Positions 17,325-26,937 are shown, counted from the first letter of the stretch. The stretch is DNA of 53,656 bases from JAVEVH01 sp034005145 (GCA_034005145.1 JAVEVH010000003.1:1-53656); one strand, 5' to 3'. The notes: a model not told the origin generated them from the sequence alone. Numbers and translations are program-made.

Positions 17325-17972
17325 ATGAAGATTAAAAATCTCGGATGGTCTTCCTTTCAGTTAAGCACAGGAGATATTACTGTATTAACAGATCCTCTTT
17401 CATTAAAAGAGAGTGGTTTAAGTCTTACAAAAAGTAAGGCAGATGTTGTACTTTTTTCAGAAAAAGAGCTTAGAGGAAAAGAGGGTATTTTAGAGAAGGG
17501 TGACCTCTTAAAAAAAGTAGAACCTGATCACAGGGAATCGATAATTGAGATATCTTCACCTGGAGAGTATGAAATTGGTGGTGTAATGATTAGAAGGGGA
17601 GTAGATTCTCCTTTCTACACTATTGATGAAGCCGTACTTAGAGTTGTATATATGGGGTTGATAGATAATTCGTTAGATGTTTCTATGACTAAAGATTTGG
17701 GAGATGTAGATGTATTAATTCTCCCCATAGGTAATGGTGATATGTTTATAGATTACGACAAGATTGAAAAGATTCTAAACTATATTGATCCTACAATACT
17801 TTTACCATGTGCATACAAAAAAGAGGGAGTAAAAGTTGGTAAAGATTTAAAGAGTAGGGAAGACTTTATCAAATTCTTTGGTTTTACAAATGTAAAAGAT
17901 GAATCATATATTAATGTAAGTCCTACACCAGAGCAAGAGAACAAAAATATAGAGGTAATATTTCTTAATTAA
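17325..17972 (+). CDS. Degenerate metallo-beta-lactamase-fold protein (UlaG-like)
   Basis: 215 aa. MKIKNLGWSSFQLSTGDITVLTDPLS at the start and VDVLILPIGNGDMF plus ILPCAYK later follow the order of UlaG-like beta-lactamase-fold proteins often annotated as Zn-dependent hydrolases. The HxHxDH metal motif is missing: the position reads ADVVLFSEKE. It probably keeps the fold without metal catalysis. Lies 6 nt upstream of dnaB, so co-transcribed. Function unknown. Confidence 0.75.
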   Translation: MKIKNLGWSSFQLSTGDITVLTDPLSLKESGLSLTKSKADVVLFSEKELRGKEGILEKGDLLKKVEPDHRESIIEISSPGEYEIGGVMIRRGVDSPFYTIDEAVLRVVYMGLIDNSLDVSMTKDLGDVDVLILPIGNGDMFIDYDKIEKILNYIDPTILLPCAYKKEGVKVGKDLKSREDFIKFFGFTNVKDESYINVSPTPEQENKNIEVIFLN

Positions 17973-17978
17973 TAAAAT

Positions 17979-19295
17979 ATGGAGAGAATTCCACCTCAAA
18001 ATGAAGAAGCAGAGAAGTCAGTATTAGGCTCAATACTTCTAGACAAAGATGCTTTAATAGAGGTTTCTGGGTGGCTTAGGCCATTACATTTCTATGAAGA
18101 TAGGCATAGTACAATATATGAAAATATATTAGAACTTTTTGAAGAGGGTTTGCCAGTAGATTTAGTTACAGTATCGGACAAGTTAAAAAAGAAAAAGGTT
18201 TTAAGTAAAGTAGGGGGTAGAGCATACTTAACAGAGTTAGCATCTTTCGTACCTACATCGGCTCATGCTGGTGAATACGCAAATATTGTTAAAGAGAATG
18301 CTACTAGAAGAGGATTAATATCCTCTGCTTCAGAGATAACGAAACTCTCATATGATGAAGAGTTACCATTACCACAGATAATGGATAAGTCTGAGTCTTT
18401 AATATTTGAGGTAGCACAATCAGGTATTAAGAGTAACTTTGTACATATTAAAGACTTACTAAAAGATGCTTACGAAAGAGCAGCACATGCCAAAGAGAGT
18501 GATGATTATGCCGGTATATCTACAGGATTTAGAGAATTAGATGTACTACTTGGAGGATTTCAAAAATCGGACCTTATTATCCTCGCTGCTAGACCATCTG
18601 TTGGTAAAACATCTCTAGCACTAGATATGATGAGACATGCCGCATTAATGGAAAAAAAGAATGTAGCATTTTTCTCTTTAGAAATGTCCAATATGCAAAT
18701 TATGGACAGACTTTTAGGTATGCAATCGGGTATTCCTTTCTGGGAGATTAGAACTAACAAATTAACAGAAGAGAAAGTTGTTAAGTTAGCAAATACGATG
18801 GGTGAGTTAGCTGATGCCAACCTTTTTGTAGATGATATGGCAGGACAACATATTAATCAGATTAGAACTAAAGCTAGAAGGTTAGCTTTAGAGCAGGGAG
18901 TAGATATGATTGTAGTAGACTACCTCCAACTTATGCATGGTAATAGTAAGGAGAGTAGAACACTAGAGGTAGGAGAGGTATCCCAGGGTTTAAAAAATTT
19001 GGCTAAAGAATTAAATATCCCTGTAGTAGCACTTTCTCAGCTATCACGTGCTATTGAGCAAAGACAAAGTAGAAGGCCACAGCTTTCAGATTTAAGAGAG
19101 TCTGGATCTATTGAACAAGATGCTGACGTAGTAATCTTTTTAGATAGGGAGGAAACATGGAATCCTGAAACAGAAAAGAAAGGTACTGCTGAAATATTTG
19201 TAGCAAAACATAGGAATGGTCCTACTGGTTTAGTAGAGTTAGCCTTTGTTAAAGAGATTGCCAGTTTTAGAAACTTGTACAAAGAGAAGAATTAG
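17979..19295 (+). CDS. dnaB: Replicative DNA helicase
   Basis: 438 aa, typical DnaB length. N-terminal domain from PPQNEEAEKSVLGSILLD, then the RecA-like motor: GISTGFRELDVLLGGF, Walker A ARPSVGKTS, FFSLEMS, Walker B DMIVVDYLQLM, PVVALSQLSRAIEQR and SGSIEQDADVVIFLDRE. Hexameric 5'-3' helicase at the replication fork. No intein. Follows the degenerate beta-lactamase-fold gene and precedes tRNA-Leu. Confidence 0.97.
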   Translation: MERIPPQNEEAEKSVLGSILLDKDALIEVSGWLRPLHFYEDRHSTIYENILELFEEGLPVDLVTVSDKLKKKKVLSKVGGRAYLTELASFVPTSAHAGEYANIVKENATRRGLISSASEITKLSYDEELPLPQIMDKSESLIFEVAQSGIKSNFVHIKDLLKDAYERAAHAKESDDYAGISTGFRELDVLLGGFQKSDLIILAARPSVGKTSLALDMMRHAALMEKKNVAFFSLEMSNMQIMDRLLGMQSGIPFWEIRTNKLTEEKVVKLANTMGELADANLFVDDMAGQHINQIRTKARRLALEQGVDMIVVDYLQLMHGNSKESRTLEVGEVSQGLKNLAKELNIPVVALSQLSRAIEQRQSRRPQLSDLRESGSIEQDADVVIFLDREETWNPETEKKGTAEIFVAKHRNGPTGLVELAFVKEIASFRNLYKEKN

Positions 19296-19321
19296 TATAT
19301 ACAATCTACATTTTATTGATA

Positions 19322-19327
19322 TATAAT
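19322..19327 (+). promoter_or_regulatory. -10 box of tRNA-Leu
   Basis: A perfect TATAAT lies 11 nt before the tRNA 5' end. No convincing -35 hexamer is seen (the 17-bp position reads ATACAA). Confidence 0.5.
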
Positions 19328-19338
19328 ACACGAGTTTA

Positions 19339-19422
19339 GGTCGAGTGGTGGAACTGGCAGACACGCGGGACTCAAAATCCCGTGCTAGCAATAGTGTGAG
19401 GGTTCAACTCCCTCCTCGACCA
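19339..19422 (+). tRNA. tRNA-Leu (anticodon CAA)
   Basis: 84 nt, class II. Acceptor GGTCGAG pairs with CTCGACC, discriminator A at 19422. Anticodon stem CGGGA/TCCCG with loop CTCAAAA gives anticodon CAA (codon UUG). The extended variable arm runs about 19384-19397, and the T arm GAGGG/CCCTC closes loop TTCAACT. The 3' CCA is not encoded: the sequence goes straight into a T run that may also end transcription. The CCA-adding enzyme at the window start would complete it. Confidence 0.95.
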
Positions 19423-19447
19423 TTTTTTAAATAATTAAGGAAAAGAT

Positions 19448-20200
19448 ATGGGCTTAGAAAATTTTATTCTCTCAATATTTGAGTTCGCAGGTGGTGTTGA
19501 TTTCAACCTTTTTAGCCTTATACTAGGTGTAATCATTATACTTTTTTGGTTAGTGATAATAGGGTGGGTATGGATAGACTCAGGAGAGAGGACATCTAAA
19601 ACTTCAATAAGGGTTGTATATCTTCTTTTAGTAATATTTCTTAATATACCTGGATTAATAATATACTTGATTGTAAGGCCAAGCGAAACAATTGAGCAAA
19701 TATATTGGGCTGATTTAGAAAGAAGATATCTTAAATATGAGACAGCAGAGTTAGGAGATTGTGCAAAATGTGGTCATCAACTACTTCCAGGGTATGTACA
19801 CTGTTCTAATTGTGGAAATGAGATAAAGAGGAAATGTCCTAAGTGTGGTGTGTTGATAAATAAAGATCATAAATTCTGTGAGAATTGTGGTACACAATTA
19901 AGAGAGAGGGCCTTAGCAGAAGAACAGTATCCTAATGTTACAGTAATGGAACAGCAAATACTTGCTACTAAAGAGCATGCTACACAAACAGTAGAATCTA
20001 AAAGGACTAGGTATAAGACGGGTAAGAGCTTTGTTGTTAAACTAGGAGATGTAATTCTATCTCTATTTAAAAAAGCAAAAGAGAGTATACCTTCTAAAAT
20101 TGTTGTAGAGAAGAAAGAAGAGAGCAAGGAAACTGTAAAAGAGGTTGTAAAGCCAATAGAGAAGAAAAAGAAAAAGAGTAAAAAGAAAAAGAAAAGATAG
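19448..20200 (+). CDS. Membrane protein with double zinc-ribbon
   Basis: 250 aa. Two membrane helices (about residues 20-45 and 55-78), then four CxxC knuckles: CAKC, CSNC, CPKC and CENC (about 100-150), the double zinc-ribbon arrangement (DZANK-like). The C terminus ends in a strongly basic run of lysines with serine spacers. Likely a membrane protein with cytoplasmic zinc-ribbon and nucleic-acid or protein-binding tail; no enzymatic motif is seen. AAGGA a few bases before the ATG is a plausible ribosome-binding site. Confidence 0.8.
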   Translation: MGLENFILSIFEFAGGVDFNLFSLILGVIIILFWLVIIGWVWIDSGERTSKTSIRVVYLLLVIFLNIPGLIIYLIVRPSETIEQIYWADLERRYLKYETAELGDCAKCGHQLLPGYVHCSNCGNEIKRKCPKCGVLINKDHKFCENCGTQLRERALAEEQYPNVTVMEQQILATKEHATQTVESKRTRYKTGKSFVVKLGDVILSLFKKAKESIPSKIVVEKKEESKETVKEVVKPIEKKKKKSKKKKKR

Positions 20201-20240
20201 ATTTTTGGTACAATGGAGTATTAAGTTTTAGGTTATAGAT

Positions 20241-21044
20241 GTGTTAGATTATATCTTTAGATTAAAAGAGTTTATTCAAAGTATACATCCCCTTATTGTT
20301 TTTGCTCTGTTATTCTTACTGGGTATGTATATATTTTGGAGAGGATGTATTGAATCTAGAAAGAATAGGTCTTCTGTATTTGATATGTTTCTAATATCTG
20401 GATTTATTAGTGGAGTAGTAGGAAGAATTGTATACATTATCTTAGAGTGGGAACAGTTCTCATCCTTTATCTGGTATTGGTTACCATATGAGAAATATGG
20501 AGAAGAGGTATTTCTTTTTAGATTACTACCTTGGAGATTTTTTAGTGTATGGGATGGTGGACTCATTATCCTAGCTATGTTTGTTTCTTTGCTTTTACTA
20601 ATGACCTTCTATACACTCGTTATTAAAAAATGGAGATGGAAACATATGTTCTTTCCAATATATTTTTCATCTACAACAATGTTAGGGATGTCATTTGTAT
20701 ATATAGGTATTACAAGTGGTTTTAATGATTGGATATACAAAGGGTTGGTATTAATAGTAATACTGGCTATATTCTTCCTTCTCTTCAAATTTATCTATAA
20801 GGTAGTAAAAGATCCTCTCTTAGAAAAATATATATTAGGATATATAGGGGTTGGTATAGTATGGATATCATCAATATATATCTCCTATATCTATTTAACT
20901 AGTGAACTCTCTTTAACAGAGAATATATTAGTAGGAGTCTTTTTAGTTTGGTCCATTGTAATGGGAATAGCCTTTTTAACTGATTTAAGAAAGGCTAGAG
21001 TAAGAATAGAGAGGGTTTCTACAGTTAGGTCTGTACAATCTTAA
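20241..21044 (+). CDS. Prolipoprotein diacylglyceryl transferase-like membrane protein
   Basis: 267 aa, about seven membrane helices. GTG start (the ATG two bases before is blocked by a stop). The segment SGVVGRIVYIILEW followed by VWDGGLIILAMF resembles the Lgt pattern of an arginine-containing helix and a W-x-GG motif, but the HGG histidine and the GRxGNFxNxE signature are not found. Lgt attaches diacylglycerol to the lipobox cysteine. The next gene, 4 nt on, is an LspA, supporting a lipoprotein role. A divergent or altered Lgt is the best reading, not a firm one. Confidence 0.55.
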   Translation: MLDYIFRLKEFIQSIHPLIVFALLFLLGMYIFWRGCIESRKNRSSVFDMFLISGFISGVVGRIVYIILEWEQFSSFIWYWLPYEKYGEEVFLFRLLPWRFFSVWDGGLIILAMFVSLLLLMTFYTLVIKKWRWKHMFFPIYFSSTTMLGMSFVYIGITSGFNDWIYKGLVLIVILAIFFLLFKFIYKVVKDPLLEKYILGYIGVGIVWISSIYISYIYLTSELSLTENILVGVFLVWSIVMGIAFLTDLRKARVRIERVSTVRSVQS

Positions 21045-21048
21045 GTGT

Positions 21049-21435
21049 ATGAAATATCTTTTTAGATATGTAATATATTTTTCAGTTTTAATAGGAGTAT
21101 TAAATGTATTCTTTTCTGAGATTTTTTGCTCAATAGATAAGTGTGTAATTAATAAAGGTATAGCATTTGGAATTTCAATAAAGGGGGAGATATTAATTAC
21201 ATCTCTTTTAATTCTTTTAATTGTGTATATAGGTTTGAGAGTAAGAAGAGAGTGGGGGAGAATCTTAATAGGTATAGGGATATTAGGATTTAGTAATTTG
21301 GTATGTAGATTAATATTCGATGGTATACCCGACTATATTCACATCCTTAGCATATCTTTCAATATCGCAGATATCTTCATCGTACTGTTTGCAATAGTGA
21401 GTGGTATGTTAATCCTTTTGAAAAAAGAAGGATAG
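21049..21435 (+). CDS. lspA: Short signal peptidase II (LspA)
   Basis: 128 aa; LspA is usually 150-170. Four membrane helices. The family pattern is intact in compressed form: NKGIAFG, then N83 and R87 in GFSNLVCRL, D95 in GIPDYI, N105 and D108 in FNIAD. These correspond to the substrate-binding Asn/Arg and the catalytic aspartate pair known from LspA structures; the loop between the aspartates is shortened. Cleaves the signal peptide before the lipidated cysteine. Neighbours: Lgt-like before, RluD-like after, the common lspA-rluD order. Confidence 0.82.
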   Translation: MKYLFRYVIYFSVLIGVLNVFFSEIFCSIDKCVINKGIAFGISIKGEILITSLLILLIVYIGLRVRREWGRILIGIGILGFSNLVCRLIFDGIPDYIHILSISFNIADIFIVLFAIVSGMLILLKKEG

Positions 21436-21480
21436 AGATATTACTCTTTAACATCCCTAAATGATAAAATAGTGATTACT

Positions 21481-22416
21481 ATGAATATAAATATCCAAGA
21501 AAAAAATATAGGTGTAAGAGTCGACATATTAATATCAGAAATACTTAGAGAGAAATCCTTAACAAGAAATATAATACAAAGATATATAGAAAAAGGTTGT
21601 ACTGTTAATGGTAAGAGATGTAAAAGGTCTTACAAATTAAAAGAGGGTGATATCTTAGAGATAGATGAAAAATATTGGGATACTGTTAAAAGGGATTTAG
21701 ATTTAAGTAATGAGATATTACCTCAAAAGGGTAACTTAGATATTAGATATGAGGATGATAATTTAATAGTACTGTATAAATCTAAAGGTTTAGTTGTACA
21801 TCCTGGAGTAGGTAATAGAGATAATACACTTGCTAATTTCCTTAGAGAGTATTTAGAGAGTAAGGGTGAGTATGATACTTTGCTAGATAGGTGTGGAATT
21901 GTTCATAGGTTAGATAAAGGGGTTTCTGGATTAATGGTAGTAGCTAAGAATAAAGGTAGCCAGGATTTTCTAAAGGGTCAATTTAAAGATGGGTCAGTTA
22001 TTAAAATATATAGAGCAGAGTTAGAAGAGAGTAAAGATATTGAACATAATTTAGATATTAAAAAATATCTAGAAGAATTGAACATAGAATTACAACCTTG
22101 GAAAAATTGGGAAAAAATGGAAGGATATATAGGGAGGAGTAGTGTAAATAGATATAAGATGGAGTTTAAGAAGTATGAATTCAGTGGCTCTAAGTATGCT
22201 CTCAGCTATATAAAGTTCTTTGGTAAAGAAGTATTAATAAAGATAGATACGGGTAGAATGCATCAAATAAGGAGTACTTTAGAGTATATGGGTTACCATA
22301 TTAAAGGAGATAGCCTGTATGGTAATGGTAAAGAGGGAAATGAGATGATAATGTTAGAGTCTGTACTTTTGAGTTTTTTAAATATAGATGGTAAGAGATT
22401 AATTTTTACTGTTTAA
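21481..22416 (+). CDS. RluA/RluD-family pseudouridine synthase
   Basis: 312 aa from ATG 21481 (a GTG at 21472 is also in frame). N-terminal S4 RNA-binding domain (VDILISEILREKSLTRNIIQRYIEKGCTVNG), then the catalytic domain with HRLDKGVSGLMVV, whose Asp is the nucleophile, and GRMHQIRSTLEYMGYHIKGDSLYG near the end. Modifies uridines in large-subunit rRNA. A TAAAAT box ends 10 nt before the ATG. The ruler motif reads HRLDKGVSG instead of HRLDxxTSG, a mild change. Confidence 0.9.
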   Translation: MNINIQEKNIGVRVDILISEILREKSLTRNIIQRYIEKGCTVNGKRCKRSYKLKEGDILEIDEKYWDTVKRDLDLSNEILPQKGNLDIRYEDDNLIVLYKSKGLVVHPGVGNRDNTLANFLREYLESKGEYDTLLDRCGIVHRLDKGVSGLMVVAKNKGSQDFLKGQFKDGSVIKIYRAELEESKDIEHNLDIKKYLEELNIELQPWKNWEKMEGYIGRSSVNRYKMEFKKYEFSGSKYALSYIKFFGKEVLIKIDTGRMHQIRSTLEYMGYHIKGDSLYGNGKEGNEMIMLESVLLSFLNIDGKRLIFTV

Positions 22417-22418
22417 AT

Positions 22419-23630
22419 ATGTCTTCAGGAAGAGAAAGATACAAAAAATCTAAAGAGAAGAAAGGGAGAAAGTCTTTAAATATTGGTATGGATAAGATAC
22501 TTCTTTTTCTGTTTTTAATTGGTATATTAGCTTACGGTATATATACATATATTGGGTTTAGTAATATTAAGAGTGATAACCCACTTAAAAATAGTAATTC
22601 TGATTACTATCTTCTCTCTGATAAAAAAGATGATTTAGAGAAAACATTAATAGTGTTTGAAGAGGAATATAATGAGAAAGAGGTAATAAAATATGTATAT
22701 CTGTATGCAGAGAATAAAGAGAAGAGTAAATCGGTATTAATATATCTTCCTGGGTGGTTAGAGTATAGAGGGTTAGAGAAAGATTTTGGTACATCAGTAT
22801 CTATATCTGCTTTTAGATACGCAGGGGAATTTATTCAAGATGGTAGGGGATTTGAATACGCTATATGGCAGTTAGAGCAGCTTTTGGGTAGTAATATAGA
22901 TCAGTATATATGGTTTAGTGCACAGTCTCTTTCTGTATTCCAGGATAAGCTAGGAACATCTTCAGGAGATTCTGTATATGCTCAGTACTATAATAATGGG
23001 TTTGATGTATCCGATGAGTCTTTCTTTTTTAATAATTTCGTATCTAAGTTAGGATGGTTTAATCTCTTAATGTCGTCTTCTAAGTTTAAAGATTCGGAAG
23101 CTGTAATATATTCTTCATATCCAACACTGGGTAATATTGTTGTAGAGCTTAAAAATATTCATAGTAGTACACTTGCTACAAGGCCATATATAATAGATTT
23201 TAGTAATGCAAAATATCTATCTCAGCAAGTTTCGTCTGGTACTGTAGGTATTACCAGCTATATCAATATTTCTGAGTACGATACTGTATGGAGAGGATTT
23301 GTAGATGGAATGATAGATAGGGAGTTAGAGAAAGAAAGGGCTAGGGTAGAAATCTACAATGGTAGTGGATTGAGTGGGTATGCAGCACAGTACTCTCGTA
23401 GGATTAGAAATAGTGGTATAGAGGTAGTAAGGTATGATAATGCTCCACAGAAGGAAGAGAAAACTAAATTTTATGTCCCTAATATTGAAGATTTCCCTAA
23501 CTCTTTACAAACTGTTCAAGAGATATTCCCTGGTACATATGAAATCATAGAGGGAAGACCCTCATTTATGACCACAGGGGATATTGTAATAATATTGGGT
23601 AAAGATATTCCTACAGTATATTCTTTTTAA
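22419..23630 (+). CDS. Membrane-anchored protein with LytR_C-type C-terminal domain
   Basis: 403 aa. Basic N terminus, one membrane helix (about residues 24-46), an extracytoplasmic region with KSVLIYLPGWLEY and FEYAIWQLEQLLG that weakly recalls LCP (LytR-CpsA-Psr) proteins, and a C-terminal LytR_C-like domain (VEIYNGSGLSGYAAQYSRRIRNSGIEVVRYDNA). The arginine/aspartate pyrophosphate site of true LCP ligases is not evident. Probably cell-envelope assembly or anchoring; inference only. Starts 2 nt after the pseudouridine synthase stop. Confidence 0.7.
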   Translation: MSSGRERYKKSKEKKGRKSLNIGMDKILLFLFLIGILAYGIYTYIGFSNIKSDNPLKNSNSDYYLLSDKKDDLEKTLIVFEEEYNEKEVIKYVYLYAENKEKSKSVLIYLPGWLEYRGLEKDFGTSVSISAFRYAGEFIQDGRGFEYAIWQLEQLLGSNIDQYIWFSAQSLSVFQDKLGTSSGDSVYAQYYNNGFDVSDESFFFNNFVSKLGWFNLLMSSSKFKDSEAVIYSSYPTLGNIVVELKNIHSSTLATRPYIIDFSNAKYLSQQVSSGTVGITSYINISEYDTVWRGFVDGMIDRELEKERARVEIYNGSGLSGYAAQYSRRIRNSGIEVVRYDNAPQKEEKTKFYVPNIEDFPNSLQTVQEIFPGTYEIIEGRPSFMTTGDIVIILGKDIPTVYSF

Positions 23631-23674
23631 AAGTATCTTTCACATATTTCTTTTCTAATGTACAATAATATGTT

Positions 23675-26116
23675 ATGACAATGATAGCTGTTATATTAAT
23701 ACTTCTTTTTGCCTCCCTCATTTTTGTTGCCTTTATCTTTTTAATTGGAGGTAAATCAAAACAAGAGATAGAGGTACTTGAAGAGGTACGTAATCCACTA
23801 ATTATGCAAATATTGGTCCCTAGAGAGAATGATAAGACTCCTCTTGCTGCTGAACAGATGTTCGCCTCTATACACGGTATATTGGGTGATTCTGTTAAAT
23901 CATTAGATATGATTAGTTTTGAGATTACGTCTAGTGGGAATAGTGGTATTAAATTCTACGCGGTAGTTCCTAAGCATTTAGGTAAATTTGTAGAGGGGCA
24001 AATATATGCACAGTATCCTAATGCTGATATTAAGTATGTAGATGACTATGTTGCTAAGAAAGAAAATGACATGCAACTTTTTGTTACAACAGGAGAGATA
24101 GAGTATGAAAAAGATTTCATATTCCCAATTAAAACATTTAGGAATTTTGAGGTAGATCCCCTAGCAGCTATTACAGGTGCTATCTCTGATTTAAAAATAG
24201 GTCAGTACGCATGGATTCAAATACTTGTAAGACCTGTATCTAACTACTGGCAGAGTAGTTCTAAAAAATATATCACCGCTATTAAAGATGGTAAGGATCC
24301 ATATGGTGGAGGTTTCTTTTCTCAATTCTCAAATCTTTTGAAAGGAGTAGGGGAGACCTTAGCTACAGCAAATGGAGCAGAGCCACAAAGGAAAGAGGTC
24401 GTTAAGCTTCAGCCTGGTCAAGAAGAAGAGTTAAGTGAAATTGAAAATAAGATGTTAAAGTTAGGTTTTGAATTTGGGTTAAGGATTGTAACTAAGGCTC
24501 AAACACAGATAGAATCAGAGCAGATATTAAGGGATATTGTAGCTAGTTTTAAACAGTTTACTACTGCACATCTCAATACATTCATACATACTAAACCAAC
24601 TAAAACAGGACAGGGTATATACTCCGACTATATTAAAAGGTATTTACCAGCAGATGTTGTAGACATTTTAAATATCGAAGAGTTAGCATCTTTGTATCAT
24701 ATGCCAAACATATCTGTAGAGACTCCTAATATTGCTTGGAGTAGATCTAAGAAACTAGAACCTCCTATGAATCTTCCAAAATCAGGTGATGATGGGGTTA
24801 CAGTATTTGCTGAAACAGATTATAGGGGTGCTAAGACAGAATTCGGTATAAAGAGGGATGATAGGAGGAAGCATTTCTACCTATTAGGTAAAACAGGAGT
24901 AGGTAAATCAACAGTGTTTAAGAATATGTTCATATCAGATATCTTGCGTGGTGATGGTGCATGTATTGTAGATCCTCACGGTGATACTGTTGAAGAGCTC
25001 TTAGACTACATCCCTCCAGAGAGAGTAGATGATGTAATATACTTTAATCCTACAGATACAGAGTGCCCAGTAGGTTTTAATTTACTAGAGTTAAAAGACA
25101 AATCTCAGAGAGATTTAATAGCGGATGGTGTAGTAGAGGTCTTTATCAAACAATTCGGAACTTCATGGGGTCCAAGATTACAATATATTCTTACTAATAC
25201 AATTGCTACAGCTTTGGAGGCTCAGGGTACAACTTTGCTTTCTGTTACTAGACTTTTGTTAGATAAGAATTACCGTAAATTTATACTTAAACAGGTAAAT
25301 GACCCAATACTAATAAAATTCTGGGAAGAGGAGTATGCACAGATGTCACAAAATTCTAAATTACTTTCGGAATCTGTATCTCCAATTCAAAACAAGGTAG
25401 GTAGATTTAACTCTTCTGCTGTTACTAGAAATATAATAGGGCAAGTTAAGTCTACAATAGATTTAAGAGAGATAATGGATAATCAGAAGATACTTCTTGT
25501 TAATCTTGCACAGGGTAGACTAGGAGAAGAGACGGCATCTTTACTAGGAGGAATGATAATTACCAGATTACAATCTACTGCGCTAGAGAGAGTAGATATG
25601 CCTGCTGACCAAAGAAAAGATTTCTTCCTGTTTGTAGATGAGTTCCAGAATTTTGCAACAGATTCGTTTGCTAAGATACTCTCTGAGGCTAGAAAGTTTA
25701 AGCTTGACCTATGTATGACTAACCAATATATTGATCAATTACCTTTAACAGTAAGACAAGCAATATTTGGTAATGTTGGAACTTTAGGATCATTTGTAGT
25801 AAGTCAATCAGATGCATCTGTATTAGAGAAGGAGTTCGCTCCAAATATTAGCTCTGCAGACTTAGTATCACTTGATGCTCACTCAATGTATATTAAGCTT
25901 TGTATTGATGGTATGACTTCTGTTCCATTTAGTGCAAGGTCTCTTCCTCCAAGGTTTGAACCTTTTGGGCTAAGGGAAGAGGTAATAGCTAGATCTAGAG
26001 AAAAGTATGGGACTCCAAAGGATGTAATAGAAGACAAGATAATGAGATGGAGTAATCAATCTTACAGTGAGAAGGGTAATAGGTCTGCTAAAGAAAAAGG
26101 AAATATTGTAATGTAG
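23675..26116 (+). CDS. TraD/TraG-like P-loop ATPase with TraM-recognition-type domain
   Basis: 813 aa. One N-terminal membrane helix (about 4-26), a 350-residue region without known motif, then a DNA-translocase core: Walker A GKTGVGKSTV, CIVDPHGDTVEELL, FNPTD and Walker B FFLFVDEFQNFATDSF followed by RKFKLDLCMTNQYIDQL, as in coupling proteins of type IV secretion. No relaxase, VirB4 or pilin genes lie nearby, so it is a lone chromosomal ATPase. It could move DNA in competence or division, or serve an unknown secretion system. A TACAAT box ends 8 nt before the ATG. Confidence 0.82.
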   Translation: MTMIAVILILLFASLIFVAFIFLIGGKSKQEIEVLEEVRNPLIMQILVPRENDKTPLAAEQMFASIHGILGDSVKSLDMISFEITSSGNSGIKFYAVVPKHLGKFVEGQIYAQYPNADIKYVDDYVAKKENDMQLFVTTGEIEYEKDFIFPIKTFRNFEVDPLAAITGAISDLKIGQYAWIQILVRPVSNYWQSSSKKYITAIKDGKDPYGGGFFSQFSNLLKGVGETLATANGAEPQRKEVVKLQPGQEEELSEIENKMLKLGFEFGLRIVTKAQTQIESEQILRDIVASFKQFTTAHLNTFIHTKPTKTGQGIYSDYIKRYLPADVVDILNIEELASLYHMPNISVETPNIAWSRSKKLEPPMNLPKSGDDGVTVFAETDYRGAKTEFGIKRDDRRKHFYLLGKTGVGKSTVFKNMFISDILRGDGACIVDPHGDTVEELLDYIPPERVDDVIYFNPTDTECPVGFNLLELKDKSQRDLIADGVVEVFIKQFGTSWGPRLQYILTNTIATALEAQGTTLLSVTRLLLDKNYRKFILKQVNDPILIKFWEEEYAQMSQNSKLLSESVSPIQNKVGRFNSSAVTRNIIGQVKSTIDLREIMDNQKILLVNLAQGRLGEETASLLGGMIITRLQSTALERVDMPADQRKDFFLFVDEFQNFATDSFAKILSEARKFKLDLCMTNQYIDQLPLTVRQAIFGNVGTLGSFVVSQSDASVLEKEFAPNISSADLVSLDAHSMYIKLCIDGMTSVPFSARSLPPRFEPFGLREEVIARSREKYGTPKDVIEDKIMRWSNQSYSEKGNRSAKEKGNIVM

Positions 26117-26157
26117 TACTTTCTTCTAGGCTTTCTAAGTGATAAAATACCCTATAT

Positions 26158-26937
26158 ATGTCAGGACACTCTAAATGGTCAACAATTAGGCACAAGAAAG
26201 CGGCTAATGATGCTAAGAAGGGTAAGATATTTTCAAAACTTTCTACACAAATTACTCACGCTGCAAGACAGGGTGGTGGGGATACTAATATGAATCCCAA
26301 TTTAAGGCTGTATGTAGATAAGGCTAAGAGTGTAGGTTTTCCAATAGATAGAATCGAGAAAGCGATATCCAAAGGTACGGGAGAGGGTGCGAATGGTGTT
26401 ACATATGAAGAGGTAACATACGAAGGGTTTGGTCCTTTAGGTGTTCAATTTGTAATAGATACTCTTACAGATAACAAGAATAGGACGGTATCGGATATAA
26501 GGCAACTGTTTGAAGAGGTAGGTGGAAATATGGGAGATAGTGGATCTGTATCTTGGAATTTTGATACAAGGGGATATATCTTAGTAAAAACAGGTCATAT
26601 GGTTAAATCAGAAAAATATGGAGAAGATGATAAGTATGTAAAAGAGGATAGAGAGAGTGTAATGATGGAATTAATGGATATAGAGGGTATAGAGGATATT
26701 AAAGAGATAGATATAGATGGAGTAGAGGGCTTAGAGATATATACACCTTACACAACACTTACTAAAGTTAGAGATGAAATCTCTAAGTTAGGATATGTAG
26801 TAATAGAGGCAGAGATAGTTAAAGAGCCTAAGATGAAAAAAGAATTATCAGAAAAAGAGTTAGAGAGAGTAAGCAATGCTATAGAAAAGATAGAAGAGAA
26901 TGATGATGTTCAAAATGTTTGGAGTGATATAGATTAA
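26158..26937 (+). CDS. YebC/PmpR-family (TACO1-like) protein
   Basis: 259 aa. Starts SGHSKWSTIRHKKAANDAKKGKIFSKL, the unmistakable family opening, followed by MNPNLRLYVDKAKSVGFPIDRIEKAISKG and YEGFGPLGVQFVIDTLTDNKNRTVSDIR. Family members act as transcription regulators or help translation of proline-rich stretches. A charged insertion (about residues 155-180) lengthens it by some 15 residues over most bacterial forms. It precedes the ruv genes as in many bacteria, but two unknown genes lie between. A TAAAAT box ends 9 nt before the ATG. Confidence 0.94.
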   Translation: MSGHSKWSTIRHKKAANDAKKGKIFSKLSTQITHAARQGGGDTNMNPNLRLYVDKAKSVGFPIDRIEKAISKGTGEGANGVTYEEVTYEGFGPLGVQFVIDTLTDNKNRTVSDIRQLFEEVGGNMGDSGSVSWNFDTRGYILVKTGHMVKSEKYGEDDKYVKEDRESVMMELMDIEGIEDIKEIDIDGVEGLEIYTPYTTLTKVRDEISKLGYVVIEAEIVKEPKMKKELSEKELERVSNAIEKIEENDDVQNVWSDID

